A DNA stretch of 64,000 nucleotides from Cupriavidus pauculus (GTDB lineage: Bacteria; Pseudomonadota; Gammaproteobacteria; Burkholderiales; Burkholderiaceae), in NCBI RefSeq assembly GCF_003854935.1, contig NZ_CP033969.1:1612001-1676000 (forward strand), read 5' to 3'. The notes below the pieces were generated by a model. That model searched no databases and had not been told where the DNA came from. It was given only the letters and a program-made list of their open reading frames with translations. Position numbers and translations under genes: made by a program. This document shows positions 43,061 through 51,787 of the stretch, one piece after another. Each line of letters begins with the position of its first letter. Position 1 is the stretch's first letter.

Positions 43061-44182
43061 TCACGACTCAGCCTGAAGGCTGCGCTGGCCTGCCTCGTCC
43101 GCATCGATGGCAAGCACGTCGATCCATTGGCCGACGACCCTGTCCAGCGAATAGGCCATGGCATCGGCGCGTGCCGCCTGGCCAAGCCGTCGGCGACATG
43201 CCTCGTCCTGGATCAACTGCTTCAACGCCTCGGCCAAGGCCTGGGGATTTCCGTTGGCACTGACCAGGGCATTGTCCCCGTGCCGAAGGATCTCGCGCGG
43301 GCCTGCCTCGCAATCGGTCGATACGATGCCAAGCCCGAAAGACATGGCTTCGATCAGGACCAGTCCGAACCCTTCGTAGCGCGAGCTCAGGCAAAAGATT
43401 GCTGCATCGCGATAGCAGTCTTCGACGCGATGCTGCGCGCCCGGCATCGTCACGGCGTCGCCAAGGTTCAGAGCGAGGGCCATCCGTTCCAGGGCGGCAC
43501 GGTCCTCGCCTTCTCCAACGATCTTCAGCACCCAGCCGGGCGCAGAGGGCGCGACCATTGACCACGCCTGCAGCAGCACGTCGAAGCCCTTGGCGCGGGT
43601 CAGCCGGCCCACCGCCAGCACGCAGTGCTCCGTACCCGGTGACGGCGCGGCAGGGAAGGGGAAAGGCAGCGGGTTGGCAATCACTTCCACGCGGCCCCGC
43701 GGCCGCACGCGGGCCAGCCAGACTTGCTGGTCCCGTTGGGTAAGCACCACGATCGCCTGATTGAATCGGCCCGCTACCCACCGCGCCACCCGCCGCGCCC
43801 GTCGGCCAAGATCCTCGTCGAAATGGCAATGCTCCCAGGCGATCCGGCGCACGGTCATGCCCAGCGTGGCCGGCACCGTGAACAGTGTCAGCATCGTGTC
43901 TACTTCGACCAGCACGTCGATCTGCTGCTGGCGGACAAAGCGGCGAATCCCCGCCACCGTGGCGAAGTACTGCCGCTTGAATGACGGCCGTGACGCGAAC
44001 AGGGCGTCGTGGACGATGTTGCGGTGCAGCGGAAACACGGACGCCTGGTCCCAGAGGCTCAGGATCCTGACGCGATAACCGCGTTCGGCCAGCGCGTTGG
44101 CGATGACGGCGGTCATTCGCTCCGCGCCGGCAAAGGCATTGAGCGTGCCGGTCAGGAAGCAGACGGTCGGGCGCGAAGTCAT
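43061..44182 (-). CDS. Family 4 glycosyltransferase
   Basis: The 373-residue GT-B protein begins TVCFLTGTLNAFAGAERMTAVIANALAERGY. The donor half has LAVGRLTRAKGFDVLLQAW, LKIVGEGEDRAALER and the EX7E-type motif SSRYEGFGLVLIEAMSFGLG. It is similar in layout to galactosyl- or GalNAc-transferases of this family, but the donor cannot be read from sequence. The ATG at 44182 overlaps the stop of the upstream flippase gene (ATGA). Confidence 0.87.
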   Translation of the reverse strand: MTSRPTVCFLTGTLNAFAGAERMTAVIANALAERGYRVRILSLWDQASVFPLHRNIVHDALFASRPSFKRQYFATVAGIRRFVRQQQIDVLVEVDTMLTLFTVPATLGMTVRRIAWEHCHFDEDLGRRARRVARWVAGRFNQAIVVLTQRDQQVWLARVRPRGRVEVIANPLPFPFPAAPSPGTEHCVLAVGRLTRAKGFDVLLQAWSMVAPSAPGWVLKIVGEGEDRAALERMALALNLGDAVTMPGAQHRVEDCYRDAAIFCLSSRYEGFGLVLIEAMSFGLGIVSTDCEAGPREILRHGDNALVSANGNPQALAEALKQLIQDEACRRRLGQAARADAMAYSLDRVVGQWIDVLAIDADEAGQRSLQAES

Positions 44183-45429
44183 GCCGATGCCATCTCGGAA
44201 ACGGGCCGGAACCGCCACCAGAGTGCCGCCCCGAACAGCACGGCCACCCCGTTGCCGAAGGCATAGCCGGCAATCGCGCCCCAACTGCCGAAGCGGGGAA
44301 TCAGGACGAGGTCGCATGCCAGGATCGTGGCCAGCACCAGCGCCCATTTGATGGCGATCCAGCGCGGCTTGCGCAGGTGCACCATCAGCAGGGTGAGCGC
44401 CACGTCGGCGAACACCAGCGCCGAGATGACGGCCGCCATGCGCAGCAGTCCCACCGTGGCCTCGAACGCCTGGCCATATAGCAGCTTGACGATCCAGGGC
44501 GCGCAGACCGCAATGGCCACCCCCCCGGCCAGCCCGACGGCGCCCATGCCGAGCACGATCCGGCCGATATTCGCGTGCGCGTCCTCGAACCGCGCGCGGG
44601 CGTACACGTAGCTCGGCGCGATGCCGGCGGCCAGGATCGTCGCGACCATCGTGAAGTTGTCGAGAATCTGCATGCAGGCGGCATAGGCGCCAAATTCCGT
44701 GGTCGGCACCGACGGCTGCAGGATCAACTGGTCGACGCGGCGCGCGCCCATCATCAGGATGAAGCTGACCCAGAACAGCGTACCGGCGCCCACCAGCTCG
44801 CGCGCCAGCGCCGGCTGCCAGCCGATGCCTCCCAGTGGACGCTCCCGGAAGTAATAGGCGGCCAGCAGCGCGGCCACGATCAGCGCTTCCAGGGCGAAGG
44901 CGACGGCGTAGCCGGACACCTCTCGCACATGGCTGGCGTAGAGCACGGCGACGATCACGACCTTCACCGTCAGCGCGGCCAGGCTGAACAGCGTGCCGGG
45001 ACGATTGTTCGTGTGGGCCTGCATCCAGGCCGTCACCACGCCGAATGGCTCACGCAGGAAGATGGCAGTGCCCAGCCACAGCGCGGCCAGCCAGATCTCC
45101 GTCACCGCCGACGTGGCGGCCAGATAGACGCACAGCAGCCCATAGCCGATGGCGGCGCCGATGAATCGCAACAGGAACGCCTGGGTCAGCAGTTGATGCT
45201 GGGCGGCCGGCGCGGGGTTGGCCACCAGCCGGGGCACCACGACCTCGCCGCTGCAGACCAGGGCCAGCGACGCGGCGATCAGCACCACCGCCTGGGCGTA
45301 CTGGAAGTGGGCAAACCCCTCCGGCCCCAGTCCGCGCGCGAGCATGGCGACGACGCCAATCCCCGCGCTTACCTGCAGGCCCCGCTCGACCAGCATCCAC
45401 AGGAGATTGCCCGCCACCCGCGTGCGCAT
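44179..45429 (-). CDS. wzx: Second Wzx-like flippase
   Basis: The 416-residue protein has 12 or so membrane helices and the polysaccharide biosynthesis (MOP) layout. It begins RTRVAGNLLWMLVERGLQVSAGIGVVAMLARGLGPEGFAHFQY, the usual first-helix arrangement, and has RRVDQLILQPSVPTTEFGAYAACMQI mid-protein. It should flip the lipid-linked unit started by the WcaJ-like transferase of the same operon. It overlaps both neighbours by 1-4 bases. Confidence 0.86.
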   Translation of the reverse strand: MRTRVAGNLLWMLVERGLQVSAGIGVVAMLARGLGPEGFAHFQYAQAVVLIAASLALVCSGEVVVPRLVANPAPAAQHQLLTQAFLLRFIGAAIGYGLLCVYLAATSAVTEIWLAALWLGTAIFLREPFGVVTAWMQAHTNNRPGTLFSLAALTVKVVIVAVLYASHVREVSGYAVAFALEALIVAALLAAYYFRERPLGGIGWQPALARELVGAGTLFWVSFILMMGARRVDQLILQPSVPTTEFGAYAACMQILDNFTMVATILAAGIAPSYVYARARFEDAHANIGRIVLGMGAVGLAGGVAIAVCAPWIVKLLYGQAFEATVGLLRMAAVISALVFADVALTLLMVHLRKPRWIAIKWALVLATILACDLVLIPRFGSWGAIAGYAFGNGVAVLFGAALWWRFRPVSEMASA

Positions 45430-46583
45430 CAGGCAATCTCCGCTTCGTGCGCGGCCACGGTGCCGGCCAGGCCAGCGTAGATCGCCAGCCAGCGCCGCGC
45501 CACGGCGTCGATCGAGAACCTGGCCATCACGTGGGCCCGGCGCGAGGCTTCGTCCGATGGCGATCCGCGCCCTTGCCGCAGCGCTGCATCCATGGCCGCC
45601 GACAAGGCGCCCGCATCGCCGCGCGGCACGAGGGTGCCCTGGTCGGCCAGCACTTCGCGGACGCCCGGCGCGTCGGTCGCCACCACGGGGCAGCCGCTGG
45701 CGAGCGCTTCGACGAGGACCATGGGCAGTCCTTCGATATCCGATGACAGCACGAAGGTATCGGCCGCGTTCAGCAGGGCAGGCACGTCGTGGCGCGGGCC
45801 GAGCAGCGTCACGCGCGACGCCAGGCCCAGCGACGCGATCTGGTCCGCGAGCGCCTGCTGCAGCGGACCACCGCCGGCAATCAGCAGATGGACGGGCAGG
45901 GTGACGGGGTCGATGCGCGCAAACGCCTGCAGCAGCAGCGCCTGCGCCTTCTCGGGCACCAGCCGCCCGACGTTCAGCGCCAGCCGCGTGCCGGCACTGA
46001 TGCCCAGCCGCGCGCGCATCGCGCCGCGCAACGCCGATGCGGGCCGGAACCGGTCGACGTCGATGCCGTTCGGCACCACGACGATCCGGTCGGCGCGCAC
46101 CGCACGGGCCGCGACCATGCCCGCGCGGCCATCCTCGCTGACATGGCTGGTCAGTGCATGCCAGCGATCGGTCAGCCGATAGGCCGCCATGCGCAGCCGC
46201 CCGCCCTCACGGAAGCTGTGGGCCGTGCAAACCAGCGGCGGACAGCTCGCCACCCGCGTCAGCAGCCGCGCAAAGATGTTGGCGTGAATCATGTGGGCGT
46301 GGAGGACGTCGGGCCGCCACGACTTGACGAGCCGGCGGGCCTGCCACAAGGCGCGGGCCATCCCTGCCAAGGACTTGCGCATGTCGAGCTCCACCACGTA
46401 CGCGCCCGCCGGCACCTCGATCTCGCGTCCCGGCGACAGGCTGACGATGGCAACGGCATGCCCCATGGCCAGGAAGGCGTGCGCCAGCGCCACCACCTGG
46501 TGTTCCGCTCCGCCGACTTTCAGGCCGGTGGTGACCAGCATGATGCGCATCGGTGCGCGTCCCGCCCCATCGTTCGATGCCAT
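45429..46583 (-). CDS. Family 4 glycosyltransferase
   Basis: The 384-residue GT-B protein contains RIMLVTTGLKVGGAEHQVVALAHAF at the start, DVLHAHMIHANIFARLL, VVVPNGIDVDRFRP, LNVGRLVPEKAQALLLQAFA and SSDIEGLPMVLVEALASGCPVVATD, the classical GT4 retaining signature. The sugar is unknown. The start at 46583 overlaps the preceding stop (TGATG); an internal ATG at 46550 is an alternative. Confidence 0.88.
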   Translation of the reverse strand: MASNDGAGRAPMRIMLVTTGLKVGGAEHQVVALAHAFLAMGHAVAIVSLSPGREIEVPAGAYVVELDMRKSLAGMARALWQARRLVKSWRPDVLHAHMIHANIFARLLTRVASCPPLVCTAHSFREGGRLRMAAYRLTDRWHALTSHVSEDGRAGMVAARAVRADRIVVVPNGIDVDRFRPASALRGAMRARLGISAGTRLALNVGRLVPEKAQALLLQAFARIDPVTLPVHLLIAGGGPLQQALADQIASLGLASRVTLLGPRHDVPALLNAADTFVLSSDIEGLPMVLVEALASGCPVVATDAPGVREVLADQGTLVPRGDAGALSAAMDAALRQGRGSPSDEASRRAHVMARFSIDAVARRWLAIYAGLAGTVAAHEAEIA

Positions 46584-47902
46584 CACCGCGCCCCATACCC
46601 CGTCAGTAGCGTCCGCACGGTCTTCACTGCAATCAGCAGGTCCAGCGCGAACGAGCAATGCTTGACGTAGTACAGGTCATAGCTGAGCTTGGTGACCGTC
46701 TCGGCATGGGTGCCGACGTAACCCTGCTGCACCTGCGCCCAGCCCGACAGGCCGGGGCGCACCAGATGCCGGTACGGGTAGTAGGCGATGGTTTCCGAAA
46801 ATTCCTCGACCATCGGCACCTGCTCTGGCCGGGGGCCGATGAAGCTCATGTCGCCGACCAGCACGTTCCAGAGCTGCGGAATCTCGTCCAGCCGGTACTT
46901 GCGGATAACCCGGCCCACGCGGGTCACGCGCGGGTCCTGGCGCAGCGCAAACTGGGCCGGCGCGTGCCGGTCCACACCCATGCTGCGGAACTTCAGCATC
47001 GTGAACGGCTTGCCGAACAAGCCCACGCGCCGCTGCCGGAACAGCGCGCCGCCTTCGGTCTCCAGGCTGACGGCCAATGCCACGGCCAGCCCCACCGGCA
47101 CGGCCAGCGGCGCCAGGACCACCACGGCCACGATGTCGATCAGCCGCTTGATGTAGTCGAACAGGTAGTGGTCGGCGTAGTCGTCAAAGAAGTTCTCGTC
47201 GATATGGTCCAGCCCCACGCGGCCGGTCAGCATCTCGCCGATCCGCTCGACCGAATACATGCGCAGGTGGCCCAGCCGGTATTGCGTCAGCAGCCGCGTG
47301 CGATCCGGGTCGGCGGTCAGGCCGCGCTCGACCAGGATGCCGTCGCAGTGCAGGGCCTCCTCGATCGAGCCGATCTGCTCGAAGCGCGTCTTGGCCGGCG
47401 GCGTGGCGCCGGGCATCTCGATGATCCGGTTCAGATGCTGGAGCGTCTGCGGATCGAGATAGCCAAACAGCGGCACGTAGTTCTGGACGTAGCGCCGATA
47501 GCCGAACCAGATCCACGCCAGCGTCGTGCCGTAGCCCACCAGCACCGCCCCGCGCGAGTACTCGATATGGAAGCCGGCGTAGACGATCAGCAGCAGCGCG
47601 AAGGGCAGGGTGGTGGCCACCCCGACGATGCTGGCGCCTTCCATGGCCGGCAGATGCAGCGCCCGGTGCAGCAGCAGGAAGGCAGCCAGGTAGGGCACGA
47701 TCGACCAGAGCAGCGTGCGCGGGAAGACATAGGTGACAAGCCCGGCCTGGTGGGCCACTTCAGACAGGGCGGCGTTGATGCCGAACAGGACCAGCCCGAT
47801 GGCGGCCCATCCGATCATGCGGCTGGCGCGCCGGGTGGTCTCCGACCGTGCGGGGGCGCCGGTGCCATTGCGCCGCAGGGCGTCGGTGTGGGTGGAATTC
47901 AT
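46583..47902 (-). CDS. WcaJ/WbaP-like initiating undecaprenyl-phosphate sugar transferase
   Basis: The 439-residue protein has four N-terminal helices (within about 30-125), a cytoplasmic Rossmann-like middle region, and a C-terminal PGT domain after the helix LFDYIKRLIDIVAVVVLAPLAVPVGLAV. Its motifs are FTMLKFRSMGVDR, YRLDEIPQLWNVLVGDMSFIG and GPRPEQVPMV, with GLSGWAQVQQGYVG. It is a large PGT that probably loads a hexose 1-phosphate, or GalNAc-type phosphate, on undecaprenyl phosphate for the second glycan. It overlaps neighbours by 1-4 bases. Confidence 0.9.
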   Translation of the reverse strand: MNSTHTDALRRNGTGAPARSETTRRASRMIGWAAIGLVLFGINAALSEVAHQAGLVTYVFPRTLLWSIVPYLAAFLLLHRALHLPAMEGASIVGVATTLPFALLLIVYAGFHIEYSRGAVLVGYGTTLAWIWFGYRRYVQNYVPLFGYLDPQTLQHLNRIIEMPGATPPAKTRFEQIGSIEEALHCDGILVERGLTADPDRTRLLTQYRLGHLRMYSVERIGEMLTGRVGLDHIDENFFDDYADHYLFDYIKRLIDIVAVVVLAPLAVPVGLAVALAVSLETEGGALFRQRRVGLFGKPFTMLKFRSMGVDRHAPAQFALRQDPRVTRVGRVIRKYRLDEIPQLWNVLVGDMSFIGPRPEQVPMVEEFSETIAYYPYRHLVRPGLSGWAQVQQGYVGTHAETVTKLSYDLYYVKHCSFALDLLIAVKTVRTLLTGYGAR

Positions 47903-49104
47903 GATGCCGACGCCCGCGTGCCCACGGGGCGCGTGGCCGAGACCGCCTCGCGATAGACCGCCAGCGTGGCGCGTACCATCGGCTCGATCCCGAAGCGGGC
48001 TTCCCATCGCTGGCGTGCAGCCGTGCCCAGCGTGGCCCGCCGGTCCGGATGATCGGCCAGCGCGCGCAGGGCGTCGGCGAAGGCTGCCGCATCGTTGGCC
48101 ACGAGCACGCCGCATTCGCCGTCATCCAACTGGTGCCTGATACCCGGCAGATCGCTGGCCACCACCGGCAGCCCGGCCCGCATGGCTTCGAGGACCGACA
48201 GCGGAAACCCTTCGTGGTCGGAAGCCAGCATGAAGACCTGTGCGTCCGCGAGCAATGTCGGGATGTCGTCGATGTTGCCGGGCAGACGCACGCGGCCTGG
48301 CGCCACCTGCCTGGCAAGGAACTCCAGCGCGTCGCGCTGCGGACCATCGCCCGCGATCACCAGTTCGCACGCGGGCAGGTTGGCCTGCGCGAATGCCTGG
48401 ATCAGCACATCAGCACGCTTGGGCGCGGCCAGTCGCATGACGGCCACGATCCGGCGCAGCGGCTCGGCCGGCATTGCCCGCGCCGCCACGTCGGCAATGC
48501 CGTTCGGAATCACGCGGATATGCTGCGCCGGCATCGGCAGCCGTGCCGCCAGGGCGCGCTCGGCGTCGGCCACGCAGATCAGGCGCGTGGTCAGCGGGGC
48601 CAGCAACCATTCGGCGAGGCGGGCGACCGACCGCTGCTTCCACGGCGCCGCCGGCTTGAAGGCAAAGCCATGGACGGTATAGACGACAGGGATGCCGAGC
48701 AGCCGCCCGGCAAGCCGGCCCAGCGCGCTGGCCTTGGCACTATGGGTATGGATGACGTCCGGCGCGGCCTGCCGCAGCGCCCGCATGACCTCGCGCAGCG
48801 CGCCGATGGCCTTGACCGGCGACAGGGCATTGTCCATCGCCGCGAGCCGGATCGATGGAATGCCGGATTCCCGCGCCAGATCGAACAAGGGGCCGTCGCC
48901 ACCCGCCAGCAGCACGGCATCCACCTGCCCGCGCATGGCGCGCAGCAGGTCGGCTACGTGGGTCTGGGCGCCGCCGATCTCGGAATTCGTGATCAGATAG
49001 GCGATGCGCGGCCGGTCTTGCGGCAAATCTGGCAACGTGAGCTGGATCAAAGGGGCAACGGCGCAAATGGCGCGGCGATGTCGATGTGGGGGCGCCGCGC
49101 GCAC
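47899..49104 (-). CDS. Family 4 glycosyltransferase
   Basis: The first gene of the minus-strand glycan operon. The GT-B protein contains RIAYLITNSEIGGAQTHVADLLRAM, VIHTHSAKASALGRLAGRLLGIP, VYTVHGFAF, VIPNGIADVAARAM, VAVMRLAAPKRADVLIQAFA and ASDHEGFPLSVLEAMRAGLPVVASD. The group resembles transferases following WcaJ-type enzymes in exopolysaccharide loci. The start is uncertain: GTG at 49104 gives 401 residues, while a TTG at 49050 removes an unlikely His/Arg-rich leader of 18 residues. Confidence 0.85.
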   Translation of the reverse strand: MRAAPPHRHRRAICAVAPLIQLTLPDLPQDRPRIAYLITNSEIGGAQTHVADLLRAMRGQVDAVLLAGGDGPLFDLARESGIPSIRLAAMDNALSPVKAIGALREVMRALRQAAPDVIHTHSAKASALGRLAGRLLGIPVVYTVHGFAFKPAAPWKQRSVARLAEWLLAPLTTRLICVADAERALAARLPMPAQHIRVIPNGIADVAARAMPAEPLRRIVAVMRLAAPKRADVLIQAFAQANLPACELVIAGDGPQRDALEFLARQVAPGRVRLPGNIDDIPTLLADAQVFMLASDHEGFPLSVLEAMRAGLPVVASDLPGIRHQLDDGECGVLVANDAAAFADALRALADHPDRRATLGTAARQRWEARFGIEPMVRATLAVYREAVSATRPVGTRASAS

Positions 49105-49204
49105 CGCCTGCCTGGTTGGACTGGAGCGCCGCCGCTACGTGCGCCGGCGGACCGAATCTACCCGAAAAGGGCCCAACAATTCCCCTGAGTGGGCGGTGAC
49201 GGCG

Positions 49205-49210
49205 ATTATA
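49205..49210 (-). promoter_or_regulatory. Perfect -10 hexamer for the minus-strand glycan operon
   Basis: Read on the minus strand this is TATAAT, 100 bases before the GTG at 49104. A -35 match at 16-18 bases spacing is poor, so the promoter may need an activator or may be fortuitous. Confidence 0.35.
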
Positions 49211-49329
49211 GCGCCTGCGCCACGCGCAATCCGGCACAATACGTCTTTTTGGCGCCCTGCCCGCGCCCCCTCCGGCAGGCCGGAACACCGGAGGGATACG
49301 CACGATGAACCTTGTCTCCAGGAAGCCAC

Positions 49330-50715
49330 ATGCAAATTGATCCCTCGATCTTCAAGGCCTATGACATCCGCGGCATCGTCGGCAAGACGCTGACCCCGGA
49401 AGTGGCCCGTTACATCGGCCTGTCCTTCGGTTCGGCAGCCGTCGAACTTGGCGAAAAAGCCATCGTGGTGGGCCGGGACGGCCGACTGTCGGGTCCCGAC
49501 CTGCTGGGCGGGCTTGTCGAAGGGCTGCGCGCCGCCGGGCTCGATGTCATTGATCTTGGCATGGTCGCCACGCCGATGGTGTACTTCGGCACGAATATCG
49601 AGCTTGACGGCCGTCGCGCCACGTCGGGCATCATGGTCACGGGCAGCCACAATCCGCCCGACTACAACGGTTTCAAGATGGTGCTGGGCGGCAAGGCCAT
49701 CTATGGCGACCAGATCCAGGCGCTGCGCCAGCGCATCGACGCCGGCAAGTTCACCGAGGGCGGCGGCAGCTACAAGCTCGTCGACGTCCGCCAGCAGTAC
49801 CTGGACCGCATCATCGGCGACGTCAAGCTGGCCCGGCCGATGAAGATCGCGCTGGACGCCGGCAACGGCGTGGCCGGCGCCTTCGTGGGCGACCTGTTTC
49901 GCGGACTCGGCTGCGAAGTGGTCGAACTGTTCTGCGACGTGGACGGCCACTTCCCGAACCACCATCCCGATCCCGCCCACGTCGAGAACCTGCAGGATCT
50001 GATGAAGTGCCTGCGCGAGACCGACTGCGAGCTGGGCCTGGCCTTCGATGGCGACGGCGACCGGCTGGGCGTGGTCACCAAGGACGGGCAGGTCATCTTC
50101 CCGGACCGCCAGTTGATGCTGTTCGCCGAGGAAATCCTGTCGCGCAACCCGGGCCAGCAGGTCATCTACGACGTCAAGTGCACGGGCAAGCTGGCGCCGT
50201 GGATACGCCAGCACGGTGGCGAGCCGCTGATGTGGAAGACCGGCCATTCGCTGGTCAAGGCCAAGCTCAAGGAAACGGGCGCGCCAATCGCCGGCGAGAT
50301 GAGCGGCCACGTGTTCTTCAAGGACCGCTGGTACGGCTTTGACGACGGCCTGTACACGGGTGCGCGCCTGCTGGAGATCCTGTCGCGCCACGCCGACCCG
50401 AGCGCCGTGCTGAACGCGCTGCCGAATTCCAACTGCACGCCGGAACTGCAACTGAAGGTCGCCGAAGGCGAGGCGTTCACGCTGCTCGACAAGATCCGCG
50501 CGAACGCGAAGTTCGAGGGTGCGAAGGAAGTGATCACCATCGACGGCGTCCGCGTGGAATACCCCGACGGCTTCGGCCTGGCCCGGCCGTCCAACACCAC
50601 GCCCGTCGTGGTGATGCGCTTCGAAGCCGACAACGATGCCGCGCTGGCGCGCATCCAGGCCGAGTTCAAGCGCGTGATCCTGGCGGAAAAACCGGATGCA
50701 AAGCTCCCGTTCTGA
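49330..50715 (+). CDS. manB: Phosphomannomutase/phosphoglucomutase (AlgC/ManB family)
   Basis: It interconverts hexose 6- and 1-phosphates and so supplies glucose 1-phosphate to RmlA and mannose 1-phosphate to GDP-mannose pathways. The 461-residue alpha-D-phosphohexomutase has the phosphoserine Ser106 in TGSHNPPDYNGFKM, the metal loop FDGDGDRLGV, the sugar-binding GEMSGHVFFKD and the phosphate-binding RPSNTTPVVV. The ATG at 49330 follows AGGA at 8 bases. Dual specificity is inferred from the AlgC-like pattern. Confidence 0.93.
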   Translation: MQIDPSIFKAYDIRGIVGKTLTPEVARYIGLSFGSAAVELGEKAIVVGRDGRLSGPDLLGGLVEGLRAAGLDVIDLGMVATPMVYFGTNIELDGRRATSGIMVTGSHNPPDYNGFKMVLGGKAIYGDQIQALRQRIDAGKFTEGGGSYKLVDVRQQYLDRIIGDVKLARPMKIALDAGNGVAGAFVGDLFRGLGCEVVELFCDVDGHFPNHHPDPAHVENLQDLMKCLRETDCELGLAFDGDGDRLGVVTKDGQVIFPDRQLMLFAEEILSRNPGQQVIYDVKCTGKLAPWIRQHGGEPLMWKTGHSLVKAKLKETGAPIAGEMSGHVFFKDRWYGFDDGLYTGARLLEILSRHADPSAVLNALPNSNCTPELQLKVAEGEAFTLLDKIRANAKFEGAKEVITIDGVRVEYPDGFGLARPSNTTPVVVMRFEADNDAALARIQAEFKRVILAEKPDAKLPF

Positions 50716-51787
50716 GGCCGTGCAGGCGCAGCCCGGCACGCCCCCGCAGCCCCTGGCGGCCGTGGGGGCCTTCGCGCTGCCGGCGCGGCCGCGCATCCTG
50801 ATCGTCAAGGTGTCGTCGCTGGGCGACGTGGTGCACAACATGCCGCTCGTGCATGACCTGCGCGCCCGCTGGCCCGACGCCGAGATCGACTGGGTGGTGG
50901 AAGAGGGCTATGTCGACCTGGTCAGGCTGCTGCCCGAAGTGCGGCGCGTGATCCCGTTCGCGCTGCGGCGCTGGCGCAAGCGGTTCTGGCAGGGCGAGAC
51001 CTGGGCCGAGGTGGCGGCGCTGCGAGCGGCCATCCGCGCCCACGACTACGATGCCGTGCTCGAAACCCAGGGCCTGCTCAAGACCGCCATCGTGGCACGC
51101 ACGGCCACGCGCGCCGATGGCGCGCCGGTGATCGGCCTGGGCAACGCCACGCAGGGCTCGGGCTACGAGCCGGCGGCGCGGCTGTTCTACACGGCGCCGG
51201 TCAAGGTGCCCCGGCAGACCCACTCGGTCCTCCGCTCGCGCCTGCTGGGCGCGGCGCTGACGGGTGTGACGCCGCCGGAGCCGCCGCGTTTCTTCGGTCC
51301 GGCCGCCAGCAGGCTTCATGTCGACGATCCGCTCTGGGCCGGCCTGCCGGCCCGCTATGCCGTGTGCTTCCACGCCACGGCGGGCGCCAAAAAGCGCTGG
51401 CCGGTGGCGAACTGGCATGCGCTGGGCCAAAGGCTGCACGCCGAAGGGCTGACCGTGCTGCTGCCCTGGGGCAGCGAAGCGGAGAAGCGCGATGCCGAGG
51501 CGCTGGCCGCGGGCATCCCCGGCGCGCAGGTGCTGCCGCGCTTCTCGGTCATGCAGGGGTTCGGGCTGATCAACCGGGCCGAGGTCGTGATCGGCGTCGA
51601 TACCGGACTGGTCCATATCGCGGCGGCGCTGTGCCGGCCGACCGTCGAAATCTATACCGCCACGTGGCGCTGGAAGACCGAGGGCTACTGGTCGGACCGC
51701 ATCGCCAACGTGGGCGACGACGGCATCGTGCCGGGCGTCGACGAGGTCCATGCCGCCGCGCGGCGCGTGCGCGGAGTCAGTCTCTGA
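50696..51787 (+). CDS. waaC: Lipopolysaccharide heptosyltransferase I
   Basis: It adds the first L-glycero-D-manno-heptose to Kdo of the inner core. The 363-residue GT9 protein contains ILIVKVSSLGDVVHNMPLVHDL near residue 34, IDWVVEEGYVDLV, CFHATAGAKKRWPVANWHAL and VIGVDTGLVHIAAALCRPT. The first 30 residues are a variable extension. The start overlaps manB by 20 bases in another frame, and its stop shares TGATG with waaA. Confidence 0.93.
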   Translation: MQSSRSEAVQAQPGTPPQPLAAVGAFALPARPRILIVKVSSLGDVVHNMPLVHDLRARWPDAEIDWVVEEGYVDLVRLLPEVRRVIPFALRRWRKRFWQGETWAEVAALRAAIRAHDYDAVLETQGLLKTAIVARTATRADGAPVIGLGNATQGSGYEPAARLFYTAPVKVPRQTHSVLRSRLLGAALTGVTPPEPPRFFGPAASRLHVDDPLWAGLPARYAVCFHATAGAKKRWPVANWHALGQRLHAEGLTVLLPWGSEAEKRDAEALAAGIPGAQVLPRFSVMQGFGLINRAEVVIGVDTGLVHIAAALCRPTVEIYTATWRWKTEGYWSDRIANVGDDGIVPGVDEVHAAARRVRGVSL

